Positions 51,701 through 63,586 of a DNA stretch of 64,000 bases are shown here, in pieces. The notes beneath the pieces were generated by a model. The model searched no databases, was not told the DNA's origin, and saw only the letters and a list, made by a program, of their open reading frames with translations. Made by a program: the position numbers and the translations under genes. Source of the stretch: Sitta carolinensis. Lineage: Eukaryota > Chordata > Aves > Passeriformes > Sittidae. Where the stretch lies: positions 18,325,501 through 18,389,500 of the forward strand of contig CM063288.1 in assembly GCA_032173965.1 (NCBI GenBank), written 5' to 3'. The stretch's first letter is position 1. Each line of letters starts with the position of its first letter.

Positions 51701-53959
51701 ATTTTTAAATCCCATGCTCTTTCAAGTGTTTTGGAGCAGTTCCTGCAAATGTATTTAATCTCTTTTAAAACCTACCTTTGTCATTACATGTTTAAATTGT
51801 CAGATGTCGTGCAAGAATAACTATTACAAGATGGCATGTGGTAGCTCTTTGTTTTCTCTGCAATGCTAGATCTTTGAATCCATCATTGCTTCCTGCTTGA
51901 CATCTAAGATACTTAGCTTCTAAGATTATGTATCAGATTATATATAGCTTTTAAGGCTGTAAATGCTGTAATTATTATGATATACTAATTTAAGGCATCA
52001 GGAAAGGTTTGTGGGGAAATTAGCATTTTTTAATTAGATTAGCTTCTACAGCTAGAAAAGTAGGCAGGCTTTTGTGTCTCTGACCCCTTTCTCATGTCCT
52101 CAAAGGGTTTGGTTTTCCTACTCATCTCAGTTTGTCTACTTCAAGATACTGCTGTTTTGTACAAACTGCCTACAAATTACACTGAATGTCACGACAAGGC
52201 TGGAAGTTGCTGATCTGGGTCTGTTCCTGTGTGATTATGATCATAAAGCAATTTTTGAGTTGTTTGCAATCTTGCAACTACAGAAAAGAATGAGATCAGC
52301 ACAGAGCATGTACCAATTTGCTGTTGTACGTATGTAGCAAGTTAAATGTGACAGCTTTTCAGGAATTCTCCCAGTGCTGGAGATAATAAGCAAAACTGCA
52401 GGACACGCTGCACAGTTATGAACTCATTGCCATTGTAAGTGACACAGAGTATGTTTTCCGAATGTAAATGGGCCACTCTTGTCTCTTGATCTAAGACATC
52501 CAGGGCAAAGAGAATGGCTTTCGCTCTGAAAAACTAGAACATTTGGCACAGGCAAATCTTTGTATTGCTTCAAATCTTAAATGGCTGAAGTCCGCATTTG
52601 CAGTCCTGTATCCTAGAGCCTAGGGTCCTAGGTGGACATAGAGCAGGAGAGCAATTCCAGGCCGGCAGCTGGAACAGTGCTAGTGTCACTGAAATCTGCC
52701 CACCTCAGAAGATGGAAAGAGAGAGACAAGGATCTTGACTTCCTGCTCTTCAATCACAAAACTGGTGAGTTCCCTACCAGCTTGGAGCTGTTGATGTGGT
52801 AAAGTCTGTTAACAGCAAATGACAGCTGGTGCTGTCAGCTTGCACCTTTGCTGTTGACCTGGAAGGTCAACACAGACACACTGACTACACTATTTCTAAA
52901 TATCTGACAAGCCTAGTATTATCTCAACTTAATATAGCAGAAATAAACATGGTCCTCATGTTCCTACAAGGGAAAATATTATGATGGAAACAATATTATC
53001 CTCAGTGCCTAAAGATGTTAGGCCAAAAGAATTAATCCCTTTGAGAAGTCACAATCATTGCAGGGATGCCAAAACCCACACTGAGTTGGTAATTGCTTCT
53101 TTTCTGCAACACAGGAAACTGTCAGATGATGCAACTTTGTATCAGGTGATATCAGCGGTCCCTATGGCTTTGTCTGTGCTATAAATTGGCAAAGTATTTT
53201 AATATAATCCTGGTTGGATGTCTAATTTATTATTTTAAGATGTTCACTGGAAAATACGTTGAATAACAATTTTAAAAGGAAAAAAAAAATAAATTCCTCC
53301 TCTGCAAGTGCACCAACACAAGAGGCTGCAGTCTTTAGGGATTGTGGTCTGACATCCTCAACCCTTGGCTATTGTACTGCTGTCAGGGTGATAAGTGTGT
53401 CTACTTAATATTGTGAACAAAAAATCTAACTGAAACATTAAGTTCTGCAGCTGGTAGTTTTCAAGCAGTTTAATTAAAAAAAAAATAAATCATGATGGTT
53501 TCTGAAATGCTGAAATCTTGAAAGATATTTGAGCTATAAAAATGCTCTAATTAAAGTCTTTATTTAGTTCTGATCCCTTTCAGGTAGAAGCCTTAGATAA
53601 AACAGGCACTCAGATAACTGCTTCTACAAAAGAGCTTCAAAACTTGATCATGTTGCAGAAATGTTGATCCTTGCACAGTCTCAGGGCACCTAGCTCCTAC
53701 ACTTAACCCTTTATGCTCTTGGAAAGTTAGACCAATAGCACTGTTTTGAACTTTGAACACCAGCTGAGAACAGTGTAATCAAATTATAAGTCAGCCCATT
53801 TTGATCTCTGAGGTTTTACCAGAGCATCCTGGAACTGTCCACTGATTTGCTGATATGAATGTAGTTATTTAAATACTGGTATCCATCTTCTTCCTGTATG
53901 AAAGAAATGACAGTCAGTGTTCCTTAGAAAGCATATTTCTGAATTGGACTGGCTTACTA
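45791..53959. other. CSRNP3 intron, long unique stretch
   Basis: About 8 kb of AT-rich sequence without a recognised exon or repeat copy, apart from a perfect hairpin at 46229-46253 and an A16 run at 51274-51289. The frames seen are short and unlike known proteins. Confidence 0.5.
46229..46253. repeat. Perfect 11-bp inverted repeat with a 3-base loop
   Basis: TTTTGTACCAT and ATGGTACAAAA are exact reverse complements around TTC. As RNA this would be a tight hairpin. Confidence 0.9.
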
Positions 53960-53960
53960 T

Positions 53961-54565
53961 CATAGAATAGAATCATAGTCTTGTGTTGGAAGGGACCCTA
54001 AAGATCATGTAATTCAAAGCCCTTTGCCATGGACAGGGATGTTAGCCACTTAGAACAGATTGCTCAAAGGCCTATTCTGCCTGACCTTGTACACTTCCAA
54101 GGAGGGGATATCCACAACTTCTCCGGGCAGCCTGCTCCGGTGTCTCACTACCCTCTGACTAAAGAATTTATGTCTAATCTAAATCTCCCCTGTTCTAGTT
54201 TAAAACAGTTCCCCTTTGCCCTATCACTTGGCCCTCCCTCTTTTTCATAAGCCCCTTTTAAGTACTGGAAGGCTACAGTGAGATCTTCCTGAAGTCATCT
54301 CTTCTACAGGCTGAATAGCCCCAGCTCTCAGCCTGTCCTCACAGGAGATGTTCTCCTGCCCTCTCATGATCTTTATGGCTCTCCTCAGGTCCTACTCTAA
54401 CAGGTCTGTGTCTTTCTTGTGCTGAGAACCCCAGAGCTGGCCTCAGTTCCACAGATGGAATCTTCTGAAAGTAGAGGGCAGAATGAGCTCTTTTGACCTG
54501 CTGACTACTCCTCTTTTGGTGCACTTGGATTTCTGGGCCGTGAGTGCACACTGCCAGTTCATGTA
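53961..54565 (-). mobile_element. CR1 LINE fragment, minus strand
   Basis: Begins CATAGAATAGAATCATAG, then GTTGGAAGGGACCCTAAAGA and GCCATGGACAGGGATG. Later come GCCTGCTCCGGTGTCTCACT, TAAATCTCCCCTGTTCTAGT and TGTGCTGAGAACCCCAGAGC. These are standard reverse-strand CR1 3' sequences in the right order, with ATTCTATG-type termini at 53961. The copy is 5'-truncated at about 54565 and has no intact frame. Confidence 0.92.
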
Positions 54566-55722
54566 CTTTCTGAAACCTTAGACTGTTTCAATGACGTAGT
54601 AAAAAGTTTGCTATAGAAGTACAGCAGTTCAGCTTTAAACTTGATGGAAATTGTATATATATGCTAGGAAAATTATTTTGGATGATAAAATATGTGAAAA
54701 GATTTCTCATTTAATTTCTTTAACACTGATGTTAGGGCAAGTGAAATCATTATTGTGTTTTTAGGGTAGGGAAGGGAAATTACCTGCAAAAAACTTCTAC
54801 TTTATTAATGCAGGCTGCTGCCATGGAACATTTGGGGGGAGGTGGGGTCTGGGGAAGAATTGTGTTGCATTGTGCTGCTAGAGAAAACTCAGCATAAGCA
54901 ATAAAATTCCCATTGCTGTGCTGATGTTATCATTGATGTTGTTAGACAAACAAAGGAGTAAATAAAAATGATTTTCAAGCTCTCCTGGATACACAAGAAA
55001 TCAATGCTGACCAAATGGAAATGGACAGAATTATTAAAGAAGAAGCAGTTTCTATTCTTTAAAGGTTACTTGAAACAGTGAAAAGCTACATTACAACCTA
55101 GAATTCAGTGTTTTTTCAAGCTTTAAATGATTGTGTTGTACATGGGATGTTCAAAGGTGGGAAGAAGTCTTGTAGCAGATTCACTTACTGTGGAATGAGA
55201 TCCTAAGCTGATGTTCAGCAATTCAAGGCAGGCACCTTTTATTTAAAAATTTAGATATCTTCTTATCTATTAGATTTAAAGTCCACTGTGTAACATTATG
55301 TTTTATTCTAAGTAGTAGGTTGAAAATGTCATGTGCTTTAAGTTGGAATGCTTCCTAAACTAACTGCTATAAAATGTAAAAAAACTATTTACACTGCTGC
55401 TTAGATATGTCTGTGTGTCTGGTATATTTTCATATCTGACTGTGCTCAAAACACTTGTTTTTGTGGTAGATGGGAACAAATTGGAAGATTGTAACAATAA
55501 AAAGTACATCTTTCGGTGGAAGATGAAAACTAAAGAGTTTGTCTGCTTCACTGTGGAAGTTGAGAAAACAAGGAATGAGGTAATGTTGCTGGTTTAGCAG
55601 CAGCGGTGCTTTAGGAAGGTCTGTTGATGACAAGTAAGGAAAGACGGTTTGCTTCTGCCTGGATTTTTTTTTCCTGTTCCAACTGCATTGACTCAGTAAA
55701 CTTCTTTTTGGTTTACTATAGA
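54566..55722. other. CSRNP3 intron between CR1 and an LTR
   Basis: AT-rich. A 60-codon frame at 55415-55597 (contains KYIFRWKMKTKEFVC) has no recognised family and no clear splice pair. Nothing else was seen. Confidence 0.5.
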
Positions 55723-56997
55723 TGTCGTAGTTTAGAAAAAATGAGTTTTTTCTGAACTTCAGTGGTCAAACCAATGAGTGCTCAGGTTTAAAGACTGGCA
55801 CCTGGTGTGGCCACTGAGGACAAGGATCCGCCTCTGAGAACACAAGGGGTTAAAAGCAGAGGACTCCCCGGAAAGCTCTCTCTTGGTTCCGGTCCCTGAG
55901 GACAGAAGAATCTCCCCTGCCCAGCGGCTGGCTGGGCGGGGGAGGGGAAGCCATGCGGCCTGGGTGAGGTAGGGCCGGAACCTCGGGCACAGAGGGGGAG
56001 AGGAAAATCCTGCAAGATGGAAGGGTGGCAGACAGCCTTCTTTTCCCTTTCCCTCCCCCCCTTCCCCCCCCCCGGAGGGAGACTGAGAAACCGTGTGTGT
56101 GATCTTCGTCACCTTGAAATTTGATATCAACAACTAGACAGCACGGCCGAAGGAGTATGGGGGGGGGTGCGCGAGAAGAGTGCCCAGCAGCAAAAATACC
56201 GTGAGAGTTCTGGGAAAACAAAGCCCAAGATTTTAACCCTTTTTGTAAATGATGGAAACTTTATAAATGCTAATCCTCCTGAATTTGAAGAAGACAGATA
56301 GAAAGAACTGAGCAAAGATGATGAAAGTTTGTGTAAGTAGAAGATTGTCAGAGAACGCTGAAAAGAATCCTAGGTGGGAGGAGATGATGGAGTGGCTTTG
56401 GCTGGACTCTTTTGTATAACCATGGACGGACTCATTTTTTTCCTATAACATAGAAACTGTATCTGGGGAGAGGCATTGGCTTGGAGCCAAGAGTGGACAG
56501 TAGTGTGAACAGAGATGAGAAGTGTCCCCAAAATTTGAGAGGCTGTCGTTTCTTGGAACTAACCAAAGCATCTTTAAAAAGAGAAACCCTAGAAACAGCT
56601 CTAGTCCATGCACAGTGGTGAGAGCACTGGACATGGAGGAAGAGGCCACGATGTGGTGCAAGAAAGACTCCTATCTCTCCTCAACGAGCTGAGTACTGAT
56701 TATCGGAAGGGTAGTAATAGACTGAAGATTAATTATCTAAAAGGTGGTAACGTGATGGGGAATTTTCAGTTTGTTTTGTTAAGTTGAGAACTGTGGGGGG
56801 GGGGGGGGGAGGAAGAGTGTTTTTTTAAAGTTTCCATGTTCTTCTGTATGTGTCTTCTTTGCCTATTATAAGTAATAAAGTTTTTTTCCTTTTGCTTTCT
56901 AAATTAGACACTGTTTTACTCTGTTTTTGGTCACATCTCACAAAAGATACCAGGGACAGTATATCGTTATAAGGGCACTGGCCTTGTACCAACGTCA
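55723..56997 (+). mobile_element. Solo LTR, family C, plus strand (about 1.3 kb)
   Basis: A block of different composition: GC-rich at 55800-56110, with C-rich and G-rich runs (about 56056-56073; G15 at 56795-56809). It ends with AATAAA (56874-56879), a T-rich stretch and GGTCACATCTCACAAAAGAT then GGGCACTGG. That ending is typical of passerine ERV LTRs as I remember them. It starts near TG 55723 and ends near CA 56997; no target duplication was seen, so the boundaries are provisional. No viral genes adjoin it. Confidence 0.7.
56795..56809. repeat. Poly(G) tract of 15
   Basis: An uninterrupted run of 15 G inside the family C LTR. Confidence 0.9.
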
Positions 56998-59900
56998 AAC
57001 CTTTAACAATAGTGCATAAAAGGGAACTAGAAGAACCAAATAGTTGGAGAGAGAAAATATTAGCTATCATGCTTGCTTCAGATTTCATTTAATTTTAAAC
57101 TTTTTCTGGTCAACAGCCAAGTGAAATTTTAAAGTTGGAAAATGACACAATGAGAAAAGTAGTGCTTAGTGACCAAATAAGGAAAAGGGATGGAATAAAA
57201 GTATTTCAGTTAATTATAAGCCAAAAGGCACCTTTGTTAAGCACAGCACAGCACTTTGTATTTCAGAATTACTCCTCATCATGGATCATATTGGAATGTC
57301 TGAGGTGTCATGGAAACTGGATGGAGAAAAGCTGGCTTATGAAACCATACCAGACAGCACAGGCAATTTCTTTTCAAGTATCTACCTTTTTCTTATTCTT
57401 TTTTTTTTTTTTTTCCAAGAGAATGACCACTTTGCTCTTTCAAATAGAACTTACTTCGTTTTATTTGAAAGAATCCGTGTTCTTCTGGCATTTTGATTGA
57501 TGGCTCGAGCTTTACATTATGAATTATTTGTTGTGATTATTCACAACATCTAAAGCAATAGCAGTCAAGAGATTCTTTTGCTACTTGACTATACACACAC
57601 CTTTCCATACACTAGTTTGCCTTCCAAAGTTAGTATTTCTTTGGTTTTGGTAGTTAACTATCAGTTTTGAGTAGGGTTGTGAAAGGAAGAAGAAACTGTG
57701 TGTTTACTGCAGAGGAATATTTTTGTTCGTGTACAGTAGCTCTTCTGAATTATAATATTTTTCAGTGCTGTTTTCTGAAAGGAAGTGTGCTCTCCTCTGG
57801 GATATCAGCCTGGAAGAGGTTAATTTTATCTTGGAAAGATGTAGTTTATGTAAGATGCAGCAAGAATCTATCATTAGAAAGGAGGTTTTCAAGACTTGTG
57901 TTGAAAATCATTAGGAAAGGGATATGCTGTGCTATATCCTAAGGTATGTGTAAAGAGAATTCATTCTTACTCATGCCAGTTTTTTACCCCGTGATTTAAA
58001 AAGTTGACTCCAGTCAAGCATATATTAAGAGTCGAGAAAAAAAAGCAAACTATAGATGGTGCACTTCAAATTGGCATGGCAGAGTAGGAGTGAAGGACAT
58101 CACTGGCAGCCTTACACTGACATGCCAGGAGTCACTGTATGAAGTTTGGTGATGGGTTTACTAGAGTGCCAGAAATCAGAACAGCTGCTCACAGGCCTGC
58201 CCCTCACTTAGAAGCTGTTTCTCTATCTCTCTCTGTCTCTATTGTCTCTGTCTGTTGATCTGAGTATATTACGTTTCAAATAGATTTTGTCTATTTCCAT
58301 TCATTTCACTGACTACACTCTTATTTCAAAACATGGTTGTATTTCTCTGTTGAGAATGCCATTTATGAATGAGTGATATTTTCATTTTTGTGCAGTTCAG
58401 GAGCCCAAAGAATGTCATTCCTCCTGTCATGGCAGGCTATGGAAATATATCAAGCCCCAGTATTTGGAAGTGAAGAGTCAATGTGACACTGCTTGAAGAT
58501 TGTTTAGCTGTGACTGATCCAGAGAAAGCTAGATATTTGGGGCCAAGGTGAGGAAATTTATTTGACTAAATTATATTTGGTCTAGAAAGAAGTATGTAGA
58601 ATTTATACTAAAGATTATCCTACCCCAGTGTTACTGATTGTAACTTTAGATTAATTTATATTAAACTATTTTCTCTTAGGTGAGCATTTTTTAACTCTGT
58701 AGAACTTCTGTAATGACACAGTTCCATGGGAAGTTTGCAACTATGCCTCATCCTGAATTCAATTTAAAGCAGTTTGCATGGGCAAGGTTTATAGATCTTA
58801 CCAAAGAAGCAACCACAAATCATCTATTTCCAAGCTTGAGAGCCAGTGCTGAGGCATTTAGAGCTGCTGCTGCTGTAGCTCATAAATTGCAAACCATGGC
58901 AATCATACAAAACATGCTGTTTGTAAGAGCTGGAGTAGAGCGTGCATGGTCCACTGAATATATTTTATAAATCCTGGACTCCCAAGTCTCTTTTGTCACT
59001 AGAAGACTGCAAAAGTTTCAGCAAAACCCTCTGTTTACTTAACTGGTATGGAAGTTATTACATTTCTGGTGTACTTGAAGAAAAGAGACCTCTTGCATTT
59101 TATTGCAAGGTACAGGATTCCAACCTTAAAATAACAAGGGACTGAGTGCAAGTTGTCCCTTTTTTGTTTCATGAAATTGAACAGTGCTTTTCCCATAGTT
59201 GTTTTCTTACATGATTCATCCAACTATGATACAGGATATTGAACAGCAGATTAAGTTTGATACCCAGTGAAATAATGCAGTTGCATTAGGTGGAAATGAT
59301 TTGAAGTTCAAATCATAGGCTTAGTCTGGTTTGTGATACATGGCTGGTTTTGGGTTATTGTGGGTCTTTGGGTTTTTGTTTGGGGTTTTTTGTTTGTTTT
59401 TAAATTCTGTCCAAGATATGTATTTCAATGCATATAACCTTTATAAAAGTACTCGTCTAAATGTGTATAGAGTAGAACAAACCAGGATTTATAAAATTTT
59501 TACTTATTAATGATGGTGATTACTGTGTCCAAATTTCCTTAGCCAGTTCACTTTTGCTGTAGCTTCTGTGGAATGGGAAAGCATAAGAATGTTCCTATTA
59601 ATTGTTTTTCTTACAAAGTAGATGTGGGGTCTGACAGTTTATCCTTATTTACAGATGGTCAGCAGGTCCTTGATTCTGTTTCCATTTGGATTCACAAAAC
59701 CCCTTTTATTTGGCAAAAGAGAGCCCTCACTTACCTTGACTCCCTTGGGAGACCCTGGGTGGAAGACACTGCTAAGCATTTGTATTCTCCTACTGTTGTT
59801 TCAAGAGAGGTGAATTTGGATTGTCTTGAAGAAATCCTGGCTGTTACAGGAGGGGTATCAGGAAATATTGTCTCATTTGAAGCTCTTCCTTCTGTGAAGT

Positions 59901-60849
59901 GACAAGGGAGGCCTAGGTTTTGGCTTCTGTGAATCTCTTTGGTGATCTGTAATCCCTTTTGTGGTGGCAAAAATGCCCTTCCTCAATAGTATGTTTGGGC
60001 AGAAATTCAGCAATGTGGCTCTGACAAAGACTTCCTTCTATTTAGTAACCCTGTGAGAAAAGAGGATGGGATGAGATGGAATATAATTTAGCTATCTAAA
60101 AATGTGAAGTTACATTTAGGAAATTCAAAATTCCACTATGGAGGATTGAAGCTTTCCTCCCTCCCCCCACCAACCTTGAAGAAGTGATTAACCAATGGTG
60201 TCTCTCAGCATGGAGACTGCTTGCTGCTATTGTCTCCTGCAGAAACCACTCTTTGCTTCTAACTAGTTTAACTGCATCCACTCTGACCACCTTTCAGGAT
60301 TTGAGGACTGTTCCATAGTGTATATAACAACACACAGAAAAATGTGTGATAGACAATAGTACTCTTTTCCTGACCAACTTTTGTTCTTTCCCTCTGTCAA
60401 ACATTTGGGTTTTCTTTTTTCCCCTAGTGCTACTGCAGCAAAAATGCCTGCCTTTTGTTTATGTCTTCCTACATGAGCATCGTGACATCATCAGTGGTAT
60501 CGCCAGGGGAAAAAATATGCATAGCTGTAGCTAAACCAGCTGTTCGTTAGCAATCCTTCTAGTCTGCTTTCATTTCTTCTCATTAATGTACACACAGTAG
60601 TGTTTCCTGCCTAAGAGACATGGAAAGTTCTCAGCCACAGAACATCTGCTCAGTCCGTGTCTTTGGGTACATGAAAATGGTAGCACTTCAAAATACACTC
60701 ATTCTTGATAATGGCATTTTTTAAAAACTGAAATCACTGTGAGAGCGTAGAAGATACTCATTACTGGATTTCGTTGTGGGTAATTCTGAATCCTTTACTA
60801 ACCATCGTGTATAATTCAGTGTAATCATAGAGACTGCATATCAACTGTT

Positions 60850-61240
60850 ACAAATCCTTAATAATACGAACCAAGCAAGATGCCAAGAACAATAAAGAAA
60901 TGAGTTTTGCCATTGATTTGCATGACGACACGGTAAGGCGAATGAATCTGTTAGTCATGCTTGTCCCTTCTTCCATGCAAATCAGCAGCAAAACTTCCAC
61001 TGACTGATAGAACCAGAATAATGCCAACCATGAGCTACAAGCTGTCATTTATTCTAATGAGAGAGATCTTAAATAGAATAAGGAGGTATTTCATTTGTGG
61101 AATGTTAATGAGAAAACAGTTTCTTTTGCTATCTCATGTTATCAAAATGCTCTGAATTATTCTAGAGATAATTGACTGTTTTGTAGAACATCTTTGCAAT
61201 GTTAATATTATGGATAATTGCGTGTTCGGTATGAGTTTTC
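60850..61240. promoter_or_regulatory. Candidate conserved non-coding element with paired octamers
   Basis: Contains ATTTGCAT (60916-60923) and, 51 bases further on, its exact reverse complement ATGCAAAT (60975-60982). These are POU-domain octamers in opposite orientation, followed by several TAAT-type homeodomain cores up to about 61220. The evenly mixed, repeat-free sequence looks like a developmental enhancer. Conservation was not tested. Confidence 0.35.
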
Positions 61241-62163
61241 AGGGTGGAGGAGAGATGTTCATTTATCATCACTAGCTGTTTGTAGAAAGCTAGCTTTAAA
61301 TTAGAATATTCAGGGAATTCACTCTAGAGTAGGAATCAAGCTATCTCCAAATATTCTAGCAGGATCCCTGATACTGATAATGGATCAGTGGAAAAAAAAA
61401 AACCAAACAACCTTTTTCTGTAAGGGCTTTTGTAATTTGAATTTAGATATTCACTTATTCTAATATGAAATACTCAGGTAAATATTAAGTTTTTATCCCT
61501 TATAAAATGTTATTTAAATTTATAATTTTTTGTTTAAAATAGACAAGAAAACCCAAGCCGACCAACCAAATGTGCACACGCACACACACGAAAACAAACC
61601 CCAGAGCATCACCAACTATTACCAAGGAGATATTAGACTTCATTGTATTACATAATTTGTCATTTGGATTTGAGAGTAATCCCTGCTCAAATGACCAATT
61701 CTTATTCACCTGAGTAGCCTCACTGAAGCCAGCAAAACTCATTTTACGACCAAAGATTACAGGATAATGCCCTTGACTGATGAGACAAATTTAAATAAAG
61801 GGGCTGTTTTTTCAGTACAATTTTTCATTTGGAAGCTCGTCCACCACATAAAGGATAAACACTGGCAGATTAAGTGTTGGCAAAATATTACCTCTTCAGA
61901 ATATTAATTTCAGTGTGTACTGTGTGCAGAGCGATGCAGACAATGCATGGCTTGTGCCACTCCCCGCGAGAAAAAATTACTTTTAACAAATCCCTTGAAT
62001 TTCTTCTTGGACCACTGTTACAGTGGAGAACGATAATAATAATTAAAAGAAAAAAGTTGAGGGGATTTCCATAACAACTGCTGTCTTAATGAACTAAAGA
62101 CGCTTTAGAATTTGTTGTTCCTTCCTCCTAGTAGACCTCAGCTGATAAAAATATCCGTAGCCG

Positions 62164-62343
62164 GTGAAATCAGTGGCATGCCTGGCTTTCTCAGACAAAA
62201 CTCCCATGTGATCACACAGGCAGCCTCAGTGAGCCCGAAGCTGCTCAGCAAGCAGTAGGTAATGAGTCTTTGTGCAGAGTGAAGCTCTTGTGGCTGAACA
62301 ATAAAGCATATGGTACCAGCAATAAAACACAGTGCTGGGAAAT
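62164..62343 (+). repeat. Paired ancient element, copy 2
   Basis: The partner of 23235-23405: GTGAAATCA plus GGCATGCCTG (62164-62184), the CCGAAG-initiated 25-base block (62235-62259) and ATAAAA with GTGCTGG (62322-62338), in the same order and orientation. Confidence 0.7.
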
Positions 62344-63396
62344 TTAAGAAGATTCTGCTGGAAGTGGGAAGACAGTGAATATGTCAAACGTTATAAAATG
62401 ACGATCAATCTGGTTTGGGTCCTAATTAATAAAAACAGTGCATGGATTGGAAAAACAACAATTTGAACAGGTTAGTTGTTTTATAGATTCTTCACACACT
62501 TCAGTGTTCTAAATATAAATGGGGTTTTTGCTATTTCTTTATTGTTAATAAAGCCAGGTTTTTTTCATTTTATAAGGTGGGATTGGAAGGATGCACATCA
62601 GTGTGATACCAAGCTAAATAAATTGTGTAAGTTCTGTGATGAAATTCATTGTAAAAATGTTTTTACCATTATTCCTATGCAATTCAGACTTCAATTGTGC
62701 ATGAAAAATGGGATAGCAAGTAAAATTAAATTTATGCTATATGGATCATTTACCAATATCATAAAATATTTAGTAACAACAATCTATTACTCTGCTATGT
62801 ATTTGAGACTAATTCTTTCTCAGTAGGAGATCTGTTGTGTTTGTGTTTGGTTAAAAATAATGTAACATTAGAGCATATCTAACAGTGCACTTACATGGGT
62901 TTTTCCCCTCAACCTTCTTCTTGGAAATTTTTGGAACTGGTGTTTCGTGTTATTTTTAATGCAATTGTATACACATGAGAGTGATACATTATAACCCTCT
63001 GCATGCATTTCACTCTAATATTAATGCCAAATACGTTATTATTATTTTTTGAGCAAGTAATTATTTCTCATAGTAGTTCTTAGATAATTATACATAATTT
63101 TTTTTTTTTTTTGAAAACTGCTCCCAAAGATTTCTGTGGCCTGTGTTTGTCTTACAGAGGATAGATGTGCAAATTCTCGGTGGTTTCACATCATGTAGAA
63201 ATTAACCACGTAAAAGTTTTAGTCCTTAAATCTCTTTACAGTTTTGGGTTTGGGTTTTTTTCTGTCTTTTCTGAGTGCTGAAGATCGTAAATTAGATATG
63301 CTGATTTTTGGGGAGTGTTTCAGCAGGAAGGAGATGGAGCCCTTGAAAAGCGATTGGGAAATAAAACTCGAAACGTGGATAACAGTATCTGTTTTT

Positions 63397-63402
63397 CACG
63401 TG
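63397..63402. promoter_or_regulatory. CACGTG E-box upstream of the internal promoter
   Basis: A canonical palindromic E-box 31 bases before the TATA box, suited to bHLH factors of the USF/CLOCK/MYC type. Confidence 0.4.
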
Positions 63403-63432
63403 AGCTTGTGATTGCAAGGGAGCGGTGCGCTC

Positions 63433-63440
63433 TATAAATA
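63433..63440 (+). promoter_or_regulatory. TATA box of a putative internal CSRNP3 promoter
   Basis: TATAAATA flanked by GC-rich sequence (GCGCTC before, GCGCGTTAC after), at the exact edge of CpG island 3. It predicts a plus-strand start near 63463-63470. The orientation agrees with CSRNP3, in whose intron it lies. Confidence 0.55.
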
Positions 63441-63586
63441 GCGCGTTACTGTGCGGCCGCGCGGGCGGCGCAGGGCCCGGGGCTGCAGCGCCGCGCTCGC
63501 CGTCCGGCCGCCCCGCTTCGCTTTGTGCGGGGCTGCGCGCACAGCGGAGCCCGCGCTGCCTGCCTTCCGCAGGCAAAGAAAGGGAG

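Larger units (their letters stand above)
56998..63390. other. CSRNP3 intron, last part
   Basis: AT-rich, with a CT-rich microsatellite (58219-58254) and T17 near 57400. It contains candidate conserved non-coding elements at about 58710-58960, 60850-61240 and 62110-62345, listed separately. No exon was accepted. Confidence 0.5.

Noticed and set aside
59573..59902. 109-codon open frame on the plus strand
   Set aside because: No similarity recognised, no Kozak or splice context, consistent with chance.
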